From the NCBI GenBank assembly GCA_947258585.1, contig CAMYIZ010000059.1, positions 1-64,000 on the forward strand: a DNA stretch of 64,000 bases. Direction: 5' to 3'. The position numbers were made by a program, and so were the translations under genes. The DNA comes from an uncultured Haliea sp. (GTDB lineage: Bacteria > Pseudomonadota > Gammaproteobacteria > Pseudomonadales > Halieaceae). This document shows, piece by piece, positions 51,901 through 59,496 of the stretch; within the stretch, counting starts at the first letter, position 1, and every line of letters starts with the position of its first letter. Under the pieces are notes generated by a model, which was not told where the DNA came from, ran no database searches, and saw only the letters and a program-made list of their open reading frames with translations.

Positions 51901-52459
51901 GCGCAGATTCGCGCCGACGCGCATTGCCGACCTGCGCGCGGACAAGCAGGGAACGCAGATGCTGGCCGGGCTGGTGGTAGCCTCGCGCACCATGAAAACC
52001 AAGCGCGGCGACACCATGGCCATTCTCCAGCTGGATGATCGCAGCGCGCGGATCGAGGTCACGGTCTACGCCGATACCTTCAATGAGAAGCGGGAGATCC
52101 TGGCCAAGGACCAGATCGTGATCGTCGAGGGCAGTGTCGCCCACGACGATTATTCCGGCGGCTTGTCGGTGCGGGCGAAGGAGGTGCGCAGCCTGCTGGA
52201 GGCACGGCAGTCCTTTGCCGCCGAGCTCACCATCGAGGTCTGGCAGGAGATGCTGGACGATCAGCTGGCGGAGCGCCTGGCCCGCACGCTGGCCGGCGCC
52301 GGCGGCGGCAGCTGCCCGGTGTCGCTGCTCTATCGCCAGCCCCGCAATCGCGCGCGGGTGCGGCTGGGAGAGCGCTGGTCCGTGGTGCCCAGCGACGACC
52401 TGCTGCAACAGCTGCGGGAGTGTGTCGGCAACGACCGCGTGGCGCTGCACTACGCCTGA
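48971..52459 (+). CDS. dnaE: DNA polymerase III alpha subunit
   Basis: An 1162-residue replicase subunit. N-terminal PHP domain ([31 protein letters not shown]), polymerase catalytic aspartates in [17 protein letters not shown], palm/finger blocks [33 protein letters not shown] and [20 protein letters not shown], then a helix-hairpin-helix and OB domain ([20 protein letters not shown]). Typical DnaE1 length. Unlike E. coli, accA does not follow; an SDR gene does. Confidence 0.98.
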   Translation: [1162 protein letters not shown]

Positions 52460-52605
52460 CCCCGCCCGCTGCAACTGGCTTCGCCGCCGGTTCGATCTGC
52501 TGCACCATCCTCCGCTACCTCCACCCTCGCATTGCGCCGGCGTGCCCCAGCACCCAGAATCGGTTCCCGATAACTACGCACGATAACAACCGAGGAGTGC
52601 TCCCC

Positions 52606-53397
52606 ATGCTGTTGAAGGACAAGATCGTCATCGTTTCGGGTATCGGCCCGGGGCTCGGCCAGGAACTATCCACACTCGCCGCCCGCGAGGGCGCCGCGGG
52701 GGTGGTGCTGGCGGCGCGAACGCCGGCCAAGCTGGATGTCGCGGAAGCCGAGATCCAGGCCCTGGGTCTCGGAACCCGCACGCTCAAGGTGGTGACTGAC
52801 ATCGCTGACCGGGCCCAGTGCGAGGCCCTCGCCAGCGCGACCGCGGAGGCCTTTGGGCGTATCGATGTACTTTTCAACAGCGCCTATGACCCCGGCAATT
52901 TCGAGCCTATCGCGGAGGCGAACCTGGACGGCTGGCGCCGGAGCATGGAGGTCAACTTCTTCGGCACCATGCAGTTGACCCAGGCCTGCATACCCCACCT
53001 GCGCGCGGCCGGCGGTGGCGCCATTGTGATGATCGCCACCATGGTGGAGCACAAGCCGCTGGCGACCCAGGGCGGCTACGGCGCCTCCAAGTCCGCCCTG
53101 CGCAACGCCACCAAGCACCTGGCGCTGGAACTGGGCAAAGACAACATCCGGGTCAACAGCTGCCACATGGGCTGGATGTGGGGCCCGGCGGTCGAGGGCT
53201 ATTTTGACTGGCAGGCGCAGGCCAGCGGTCGGCCCAAAGAAGAGCTGATCGCCGAGGTCACCCGCAGTATTCCCCTCGGGCACATCCCCGACGACGGTGA
53301 CTGCGCCAAGGCCGCCGTATTCCTGGCCTCGGACTACGCCCGCGTGATAACGGGCGCGGGGCTCGACGTGAACGGCGGCGAATACATGCCGGTTTGA
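52606..53397 (+). CDS. SDR family NAD(P)-dependent oxidoreductase
   Basis: A 263-residue SDR from ATG 52606, with CGAGGAG before it. Rossmann loop IVSGIGPGLGQEL (a GxGxGLG variant), D64 region for adenine, N91-S-A-Y in place of the usual NNAG, and active-site Y158-G-A-S-K162. Thr145 stands where the catalytic Ser is usual. The C-terminus GAGLDVNGGEYMPV is normal for classical SDRs. First of a plus-strand SDR-MFS-SDR set, 13 bases before the MFS gene. Substrate unknown; a hydroxyacyl or steroid/terpenoid alcohol is possible by lineage. Confidence 0.88.
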   Translation: MLLKDKIVIVSGIGPGLGQELSTLAAREGAAGVVLAARTPAKLDVAEAEIQALGLGTRTLKVVTDIADRAQCEALASATAEAFGRIDVLFNSAYDPGNFEPIAEANLDGWRRSMEVNFFGTMQLTQACIPHLRAAGGGAIVMIATMVEHKPLATQGGYGASKSALRNATKHLALELGKDNIRVNSCHMGWMWGPAVEGYFDWQAQASGRPKEELIAEVTRSIPLGHIPDDGDCAKAAVFLASDYARVITGAGLDVNGGEYMPV

Positions 53398-53410
53398 GGG
53401 GAGAATCCTG

Positions 53411-54622
53411 ATGTTCTACGGCTGGTTGCTGGTGGGTGTGGCGTTCCTGGTGTTGATGGTCAGCAGTGGCTCCATCATGTATTCCTACAGTGTCGTCGCA
53501 GTGCCGCTGGGGGCAGCCTTCGAGGCCAGTCGCATGACCATGATGCTGGGTATCACCGGCATGACCCTGGCGGGCGGCTTGCTGTCGCCGTTCATGGGCG
53601 GACTGATTGATCGCGGTTCACTGCGCCTGATGATGTTCCTGGGAGCGGCAGGACTCGCCTCGGGCTATCTTCTGTTGTCCTTTGCCACCGCCAGCTGGCA
53701 GGTGCCAATTGTCTATGCGGCGCTGATGATGCTGGGCATCAATCTGCTGGGGCCGCTGACGACGTCGACCCTGCTGGCGCGCTGGTTCACTCGCCGCCGC
53801 GGCATGGCCCTGGGCATCGCCGCGGTCGGGACCTCGGTCGGCGGCTTTGTGTTTCCGCCGCTGGTGCAGTGGCTGATCGACAGTTTCGAGTGGCGCAACG
53901 CCCTGCGGATTCTCGGTCTCGGTTCGCTCTTGCTGACCCTGCCCGCGGTCTGGCTGGTGGCGAACCGGCCCGCCGACCGGGGCCTGCATCCCGATGGCGA
54001 CGCGCCACCGGCAAGCAGCGGACCGCTGCCGCCGCCACTGTCCACCGCCGCGCTGCTGCGGGAGCGCAACTTCTGGTTGGTGGCCGTTTCCATCAGCCTG
54101 CTGTTCGGCGTCTATTCCGCGCTGCTGGCCAATCTGGTGCCCTTTGCGCTGGACGTCGGCTCGACCGCGGACCGGGCTGCGTTCCTGATTTCGGCGATGG
54201 CACTGGCGGGCATCGCCGGCAAACTGGGTTTCGGTGCCATCGCCGACCGTGTTGACCTGCGGGCGGGGCTCGCCGCGTCCATGGCCCTGGTGATCACCGG
54301 GGTGGTGTTCTACGTCGTCGGTGGCAGCTATAGCATGTTGCTGTTTGGCAGCCTCAGTCTCGGCCTTGCCGCTGGCGGCATGCTGCCAGTCTGGGGGGCG
54401 CTGCTGGCGGTCCTGTTCGGTGCCGCCAACTACGGCCGGGTAATGGGCATGATGAACCCGGTGATCATGCCGATGACCCTGCTCGGGCCGCCGCTGGCGG
54501 GCCTGGTGCACGATGCTACCGGCAGCTACACCGGCGCGTTTCTCGGCTTCGTGGTCGCGTTGCTGGCGGGCCTGGTACTGCTGCCGATGATCCGTATGCC
54601 GGCGGCTGTGAAATCCACCTGA
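53411..54622 (+). CDS. MFS transporter
   Basis: A 403-residue permease with 12 predicted helices. The first helix runs WLLVGVAFLVLMVSSG. The loop 2-3 signature is GGLIDRGSLRLMMFLGAAG, with WFTRRRGMALGIAAVGTSVGG after helix 4, a pattern of the monocarboxylate/oxalate-formate type of MFS carriers. A Pro-rich central loop falls near residue 200. It lies between two SDR genes in the same direction, so it may import a substrate they oxidise; the substrate is unknown. Confidence 0.88.
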   Translation: MFYGWLLVGVAFLVLMVSSGSIMYSYSVVAVPLGAAFEASRMTMMLGITGMTLAGGLLSPFMGGLIDRGSLRLMMFLGAAGLASGYLLLSFATASWQVPIVYAALMMLGINLLGPLTTSTLLARWFTRRRGMALGIAAVGTSVGGFVFPPLVQWLIDSFEWRNALRILGLGSLLLTLPAVWLVANRPADRGLHPDGDAPPASSGPLPPPLSTAALLRERNFWLVAVSISLLFGVYSALLANLVPFALDVGSTADRAAFLISAMALAGIAGKLGFGAIADRVDLRAGLAASMALVITGVVFYVVGGSYSMLLFGSLSLGLAAGGMLPVWGALLAVLFGAANYGRVMGMMNPVIMPMTLLGPPLAGLVHDATGSYTGAFLGFVVALLAGLVLLPMIRMPAAVKST

Positions 54623-54636
54623 TTGGGAGCTGAACC

Positions 54637-55410
54637 ATGCACCACCCCGAGATCGTTATCATCACCGGCGCCGGTGGCGGCATTGGCGAGGGCGTCGCCC
54701 GCAGTTTTGCCCGTGCCGGCTGGACCGTGGTCGTGGCGGAGATTGATCGCCAGCGCGGCCAGGCCGTCGCCGACTCGCTGGCCGCTCTCGGCGGCAAGGG
54801 CGTGTTTATCGAGACCGATATTCGCGACCTGGCCAGCGTGCGCGGCATGGTCGAACGCACCCTGGGTGAGTTCGGCCGGGTGGACGTGCTGGTCAACAAC
54901 GCCTATCCCACCGGCAGCGGTCCTACCAGCGTCAGCGCTGTCAGCGATGAGCGGCTGGCGGGGTCAATGACCGCGGGGTTCCACGCGGTGCTGGCCGCCA
55001 TGCAGGCGGTGTATCCGGTCATGGCCGCCCAGCGCTGGGGCCGAATCATCAATATGTGCTCACTGAACGGCGTCAATGCCCACGCCGGCACCGTGGACTA
55101 CAACTGCGCCAAGGAAGCGGTGCGTGCGCTTACCCGCACGGCGGCGGTGGAGTGGGGCAGGGATGGCATCACCTGCAACGCGATCTGTCCGGGCGCGGCA
55201 ACGCCGGCCTTCAAGGCGCGGATGGCGGAAATGCCGGAGATGATGGTCGGCATCCAGAAAATGATTCCCATGGGCTACAGCGGCGACCCGGAGGAGGATA
55301 TTGCCCCCGTCGTGCTGTTCCTCGCCAGCGAGGGCTCGCGCTACATGACCGGCAATACGCTCTATGTCGACGGCGGCGGTCACATCAACGGTGTGCCCTG
55401 GAAACCCTGA
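54637..55410 (+). CDS. SDR family oxidoreductase
   Basis: A 257-residue classical SDR: cofactor loop IITGAGGGIGEGVA, VNNAYPTG, catalytic Ser in NMCSLNGVNAHAG and Y-N-C-A-K. The end GNTLYVDGGGHINGVPW is typical of 3-oxoacyl-ACP reductase-like or alcohol dehydrogenases. Acidic VVAEIDRQR after strand 2 favours NAD over NADP. 14 bases after the MFS gene. Confidence 0.9.
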   Translation: MHHPEIVIITGAGGGIGEGVARSFARAGWTVVVAEIDRQRGQAVADSLAALGGKGVFIETDIRDLASVRGMVERTLGEFGRVDVLVNNAYPTGSGPTSVSAVSDERLAGSMTAGFHAVLAAMQAVYPVMAAQRWGRIINMCSLNGVNAHAGTVDYNCAKEAVRALTRTAAVEWGRDGITCNAICPGAATPAFKARMAEMPEMMVGIQKMIPMGYSGDPEEDIAPVVLFLASEGSRYMTGNTLYVDGGGHINGVPWKP

Positions 55411-55453
55411 TCCAGGGTACGTGAGCCCCTGCCACCGGCGCGCACGGCGAGAT

Positions 55454-56290
55454 TTACGCCACCGGCTCCGGGAACAGCTTGCGGTGCAGCTGCGGCGCAC
55501 GGATGACGCCCTTGTCGTGCCAGTCCAGGGCCTCTGCTGATTCCGCCAGCCACAGCACGACATCGGCAATGGCCTCCGGCGCGGTCGGTTTATAGAGGGC
55601 AGGGATGTCGACGCCGAAGCCGTTGGCCTTCATGACTTCGGTGAGTACGAAACCCGGCTCCACGCTGAAGAATCGCAGGCCGCTGTCGGCGTGCTCTACC
55701 CGCAAGCTAGGGACCATGCGGATCAGGGCGGCCTTGGAGGATGGGTAGACGAAGCTCCAGCCGCCCTGGTCGGCGGGAGTCGGCGGGTCCGCGAGGGCGG
55801 AACCGGAGACCATGTTGATAATGCTGCCTGCGCCGCGCTCCAGCATGCCGGGCAGCAGTTTCTGCACCAGTGCCAGCGGCGTCAGCACATTGCCGCGGTA
55901 GACCTTTTCCGCCTGCTCCAGGGTGACATCCAGTACCCGCTGCAGATTGCCGGGGCCCTGGTAGCAGGCATTGTTGAACAGCAAGTCCACGCGGCCGAAA
56001 TGCGCCAGGGCCTGGTCCGCCGCCGCCAGCACGCTGCCGGTGTCGAGGATATCCGAGCGCAGCAGCAGGGTAGCCGCCCCGTGCTCACGGGCGGCCGTGG
56101 CGGTGGCTTCCAGGCTGCCGGGCAGGGCGCTTTCCTGTGCTGCCCAGGCGCCGTGCTCGTGGCGTTCGCCCTCCTTCAGGGTGCGGGCCGTCAGCGCGAG
56201 GTCGTAGCCGGCGCGGGCCAGCGCGATCGCGGTGACCGCACCGATACCGCGGCTGGCGCCGGTGATGAAGGCGACTTTGCGCTGGCTCAT
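55454..56290 (-). CDS. SDR family NAD(P)-dependent oxidoreductase
   Basis: A 278-residue SDR on the opposite strand: AFITGASRGIGAVTA loop, ALTARTLKEGERHEHG (Arg suggests NADP), FNNACYQGPGN, Ser in INMVSGSALAD and Y-P-S-S-K. It carries an insertion after beta-2 (about residues 40-60) and a proline-rich substrate loop. Divergent from the LLM flavoprotein gene, 138 bp away; the pair may share a regulator. Confidence 0.88.
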   Translation of the reverse strand: MSQRKVAFITGASRGIGAVTAIALARAGYDLALTARTLKEGERHEHGAWAAQESALPGSLEATATAAREHGAATLLLRSDILDTGSVLAAADQALAHFGRVDLLFNNACYQGPGNLQRVLDVTLEQAEKVYRGNVLTPLALVQKLLPGMLERGAGSIINMVSGSALADPPTPADQGGWSFVYPSSKAALIRMVPSLRVEHADSGLRFFSVEPGFVLTEVMKANGFGVDIPALYKPTAPEAIADVVLWLAESAEALDWHDKGVIRAPQLHRKLFPEPVA

Positions 56291-56384
56291 GGCTGTGCTC
56301 CTGTGACAGTGGGCGGATTTCGCGGCGAAGGTGATGGGTAAGACAAGCCTGGCAGCCGCAGCTGTGGGGCAGACTGTAGTAAGC

Positions 56385-56396
56385 TAACCAGGGTTA
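56385..56396. promoter_or_regulatory. short palindrome in divergent SDR/LLM promoter region
   Basis: TAACC-AG-GGTTA (56385-56396), with partly symmetric flanks (AAGC before, AGTT after), lies 33 bases before the LLM gene start in a 138-bp divergent gap. A dimeric regulator site is plausible; the LuxR-type regulator one gene downstream is a candidate. Short enough that chance is not excluded. Confidence 0.3.
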
Positions 56397-56428
56397 AGTT
56401 ATCCGCTGCGGTGGATTGAGGTCAAGTC

Positions 56429-57451
56429 ATGTTCCGGGTTTATGCCACGACGCCTGAAACCATGGGTCCGGTTGCCATCGGCGCCCACGCGGCGCGCGCC
56501 GAGGCCATGGGTTTCGACGGACTGCAGGTGCCAGACGCGGTGCACGACGGCCTGCTGCTGGCGGCCCTGGCCTTGCAGGCCACCCAACGCCTGGTGGTGA
56601 GTACGGCGGTACTGGTGGCCTTCCCGCGCAGCCCGATGACCGTGGCCGTCGCGGCCTGGGATCTGCAGCAGCTGTCCGCCGGCCGCTTCGAGCTCGGGCT
56701 GGGCACCCAGATCAAGCAGAACATCGAGGAGCGCTATTCGGCGCGCTGGGTGTCGCCAGTGCCACAGCTGCGCGAGTACGTGCAATCCCTGAAGGCCATC
56801 TTCCACAGTTTCCAGACCGGCCAGCGACTGCACTTCGAAGGCGAGCACTACCGCTTTACCCGCCTGCAGCCCTTTTTTAATCCCGGCCCGATTGCGCACC
56901 CGGATATCCCGGTGCTCTGTGGCGCCGTGGGTCCCGACATGACCCGCATGGTCGGCCGGGTGGCGGACGGCATGATTACCCATCCCACGAACTCTCCCCC
57001 GGCCTACATCCGCGAGGTGTGCCTGCCCCGTCTGCGGAGCGGGCTGGAGCAGGGCGGGCGTCCGCCGACCGATGTGCGGCTGGTGCTGGGACCACTGATC
57101 GCGACCGGCCGCGACGAGCTGGCAGTAGCGGCCTCCTGGGAGAAACAGCGGCGCCTGCTCGGGTTCCTGTATTCCACTCCCGCCTACTGGCCAAGCCTGG
57201 ATTTGTTCGGCTGGCGCGGCAGGGGCCAGCAGCTGCTGGAACTCACTCGCGAGGGTCGCTGGCAGGATCTCGCCGGTATTGTCACCGACGACATGCTGGC
57301 GCAGTTCGTGCCCCGGGGCAGCTACGCGGAGATTGCCGGTGTGCTGCGTGAGCGCTATGCGGGGCTGGCCCACAGCATCACCTTTCCCATGCCCGAGGAT
57401 CCCGCGGACGACGCCCTGGCAGCCGCGGCCATCGCCCGCCTGCGCGGCTGA
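56429..57451 (+). CDS. LLM class flavin-dependent oxidoreductase
   Basis: A 340-residue luciferase-like TIM-barrel protein. Marks: GAHAARAEAMGFDGLQVPD, VSTAVLVAFPRSPMTVAVAAWDLQQLSAGRFELGLGTQ (the family core), VLCGAVGPDMTRMVGRVADGM. Similar to the TIGR03617/F420-linked group, which may use F420 or reduced FMN. No F420 synthesis gene is in the window, so the cofactor is open. 76 bases before the LuxR-type regulator on the same strand. Confidence 0.87.
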   Translation: MFRVYATTPETMGPVAIGAHAARAEAMGFDGLQVPDAVHDGLLLAALALQATQRLVVSTAVLVAFPRSPMTVAVAAWDLQQLSAGRFELGLGTQIKQNIEERYSARWVSPVPQLREYVQSLKAIFHSFQTGQRLHFEGEHYRFTRLQPFFNPGPIAHPDIPVLCGAVGPDMTRMVGRVADGMITHPTNSPPAYIREVCLPRLRSGLEQGGRPPTDVRLVLGPLIATGRDELAVAASWEKQRRLLGFLYSTPAYWPSLDLFGWRGRGQQLLELTREGRWQDLAGIVTDDMLAQFVPRGSYAEIAGVLRERYAGLAHSITFPMPEDPADDALAAAAIARLRG

Positions 57452-57527
57452 CGCCGCCCGCTGCGCCGGGGCGTTTGACCGCCAACGGCGGAGGCAGGAC
57501 AATCACCGCTTTCACGCCGGATCCAGC

Positions 57528-58658
57528 ATGCGCGATTACCAGATCTCAGAGTCGATGAACGAGCTGTTGCTGGCGCTGTCCCGCGGTCCGGTCGCGGAGC
57601 CGCCCTGGGAGGAGTTCCTGCGCCTGCTGGGCCAGGCGCTGTCCGCGGATTTTGTCACCTTGATCCTGCGTGCCCCCAGGGCGGGCGACGCCGGCCTGGT
57701 GATCAATTCCGTGGTGCTGTCACCGTCTGTGTACTCCGCCTACAACGAGAACTATTTCGCCCTGGACCCCTTCATCAATCTGCCCCCCGGGCAGGTGTTC
57801 ACCGTGGATGAATTCATGGCTTCGGAGGACTACTACAACTCCGATTACTATCGCCAGTATGTGGAGCCCACCGGCATTCGGCACCTGATGGGGGCGGATC
57901 TCGGGGATGCCCTGGGCAACAGCGCGCGCCTGCGTTTTGCCCGCCTCATCGGCCGCGAGAATTTTACCGCCGCGGATCGGGCCCTGTGCCTGCGCCTGCT
58001 CCCGCATATCCAGCAGACCATCCGCCTGCAGGCACGCATCGCCCGGGTTGAGAGCGAGCGGTCCCTGTTTGCCACCGCGGTTGATCGCATGGCGCTGGCC
58101 GCATTTATCCTCGATCAGCGCGCGCGCATCCGGCACAGTAACAAGGCGGCGGACCGGCTGCTGGCCGAGGGGCGCTGGCTGGCCGCGGAGGACGGTCAGC
58201 TGCGGCTGCTCAACCGGAGCGACCAGCGGGCGTTTCGCACTTGTCTGGAGGACGTGATGCAGGCCCACCTGCGCGGCGAGCCCGGTCTGGTGAAAGCCCT
58301 GCGTCTTGCCTCCGGTGATGCCCCGGGCCCCGGCATGCTGCTGCGTCCCCTGCCGCTGGTCGCGGCCCCGGATGGCAGTCGCAATCCCTCGGTGGCGATT
58401 TTTGTTTCCGATCCCCTGCACCCGCGCGAGGCGCCCGCGGAACTTCTGATGACCCTGTTCAGCCTGACCCGGGCCGAGGCCAACCTGAGCCTGCTGCTGG
58501 CCGCAGGGGCGACCCTGGACGAGGCCTGCGAGCAGCTGCACGTCTCCCGCAATACCGGCAAATCCCATCTGAGCGCGGTATTTGCCAAGACCGGCGTGAC
58601 CCGCCAGACCCGTCTGGTACAGTTGATCCTTGGCAGTGTCGCCCCGATGGGCGAATGA
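57528..58658 (+). CDS. LuxR-family transcriptional regulator (solo)
   Basis: A 376-residue regulator from ATG 57528 (MRDYQISESMNEL). The C-terminal helix-turn-helix (about residues 312-372) is LTRAEANLSLLLAAGATLDEA, then VSRNTGKSHLSAVFAKTG. The N-terminal 200 residues look like a GAF-type domain followed by a PAS-like segment (AAFILDQRARIRHSNKAADRLL), not an acyl-homoserine-lactone-binding domain, and no luxI is nearby. Probably senses a metabolite and controls the flanking LLM/SDR/MFS genes. This last point is inferred from position. Confidence 0.82.
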   Translation: MRDYQISESMNELLLALSRGPVAEPPWEEFLRLLGQALSADFVTLILRAPRAGDAGLVINSVVLSPSVYSAYNENYFALDPFINLPPGQVFTVDEFMASEDYYNSDYYRQYVEPTGIRHLMGADLGDALGNSARLRFARLIGRENFTAADRALCLRLLPHIQQTIRLQARIARVESERSLFATAVDRMALAAFILDQRARIRHSNKAADRLLAEGRWLAAEDGQLRLLNRSDQRAFRTCLEDVMQAHLRGEPGLVKALRLASGDAPGPGMLLRPLPLVAAPDGSRNPSVAIFVSDPLHPREAPAELLMTLFSLTRAEANLSLLLAAGATLDEACEQLHVSRNTGKSHLSAVFAKTGVTRQTRLVQLILGSVAPMGE

Positions 58659-58681
58659 TTTCCTGATACGGAGTGTGATCC

Positions 58682-58969
58682 ATGACCAACACCGAAGCGA
58701 TTGAAGCCGCCGTCTTCCGCCGTCTGCTTGTCCATCTCGACAGCCGCAAGGATGTGCAGAATATCGAACTGATGAACCTGGCGGGATTCTGCCGCAACTG
58801 TCTGGCGAAATGGTATGTGGAGGCAGCCGCGGAGGCCGGCGAGGACGTGGCGGATGAGCAGGCCCGGGAGCGGGTCTACGGCATGCCTTACGGCGACTGG
58901 AAGGCGAAGTACCAGCGGCCCGCCAGCGCCGAACAGCTGGCGGCCCTCAAGGCGCGGCAGCCAGACTGA
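58682..58969 (+). CDS. DUF1244 domain protein
   Basis: A 95-residue protein with the whole DUF1244 pattern: RLLVHLDSRKDVQNIELMNL, GFC37-RN-C40-LAKWY, ERVYGMPYGDWKAKYQ. The C-x2-C pair may bind metal or be redox-active. Widespread in proteobacteria, function unknown. 23 bases after the regulator. Its stop codon abuts the stop of the convergent 89-residue gene with no spacer. Confidence 0.9.
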   Translation: MTNTEAIEAAVFRRLLVHLDSRKDVQNIELMNLAGFCRNCLAKWYVEAAAEAGEDVADEQARERVYGMPYGDWKAKYQRPASAEQLAALKARQPD

Positions 58970-59239
58970 CTACAGGTCCTGCAACTGGCGCAGGTAGCTG
59001 AGCCGGGTACTGTAGGGCTCCAGGGCGCGGTCGGCGGTGGTCTGGAGCAGGGCTGCAATGGAGCCGACCGGCTGTTCCGGATCAGAGGGGGCCGCGACCA
59101 GGTGCCGGCCCAGCTGCCGCACTCCGTTGCCGATGACCGACAGGCTTTCCACGGTCGCATGCAGCAGCAACATTTCCGCGACGACCAGGTCGGCGACCGT
59201 TCTCTGCAGAGGCGCGGGTTCAAGCGGAGACTGAGGCAT
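58970..59239 (-). CDS. small helical protein of unknown function
   Basis: An 89-residue protein from ATG 59239 (MPQSPLEPAPLQRTV), with GGGAG 8 bases before it; an ATG 10 codons upstream lacks a site. The sequence is almost wholly helical (VADLVVAEMLLLHATVES, GNGVRQLGRHLVA, IAALLQTTADRALEP), with no cysteine and no recognised domain. It is not obviously exported. Its stop touches the stop of the DUF1244 gene on the other strand. A TATGAT -10-like box lies about 150 bases upstream (59393-59388). Start choice and ribosome binding site make it credible, but conservation is unknown. Confidence 0.55.
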   Translation of the reverse strand: MPQSPLEPAPLQRTVADLVVAEMLLLHATVESLSVIGNGVRQLGRHLVAAPSDPEQPVGSIAALLQTTADRALEPYSTRLSYLRQLQDL

Positions 59240-59440
59240 TGCAGGTGCTCCCAAATGTTGTGTTGGCATCAAGGCGGTGCATGTCTGCACCACCGCAGTG
59301 CGCTGCAGGAGGTGCGGTGCCGCCAAAACCGGCTTTACGCCCCTGTTACAGCTGATGCAGCAAGGTCTGTGCCAGCTGGCGGGACGCATCATAGCGTTTG
59401 TTTGTGACATTACCATCGCGGCCGCTGGTATTTTTCCCGC
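59240..59440. other. intergenic region 3' of the RND operon
   Basis: About 200 bases without a convincing gene between the 14-bp repeats and the small helical protein start. Small GC-rich dyads (GGTGC/GCACC near 59275-59290) and a minus-strand TATGAT box (59393-59388) are all that stand out. It should contain the promoter of the 89-residue gene. Confidence 0.4.
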
Positions 59441-59496
59441 GCCGCGCAGGTCGGGCCGCGCAGGTCGCGCCGCGCAGGCCGGGCCGCTCAGGTCTC
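59441..59496. repeat. four tandem copies of a 14-bp unit
   Basis: GCCGCGCAGGTCGG (59441-59454), GCCGCGCAGGTCGC (59455-59468), GCCGCGCAGGCCGG (59469-59482) and GCCGCTCAGGTCTC (59483-59496). Copies 1-3 differ at one or two positions; copy 4 is more diverged. The array ends one base before the stop codon of the RND permease gene, so it lies in its 3' untranslated region. Confidence 0.85.

Noticed and set aside
48869-52474. 1201-codon open frame antisense to dnaE
   Set aside because: Another GC-bias shadow: Gln/His/Gly-rich composition, no recognisable motif, while dnaE on the other strand is certain.
57528-58658. LuxR-type protein as an acyl-homoserine-lactone quorum receptor
   Set aside because: The N-terminal region lacks the autoinducer-binding pattern (no Trp/Tyr/Asp signature seen) and no luxI-like gene is present.
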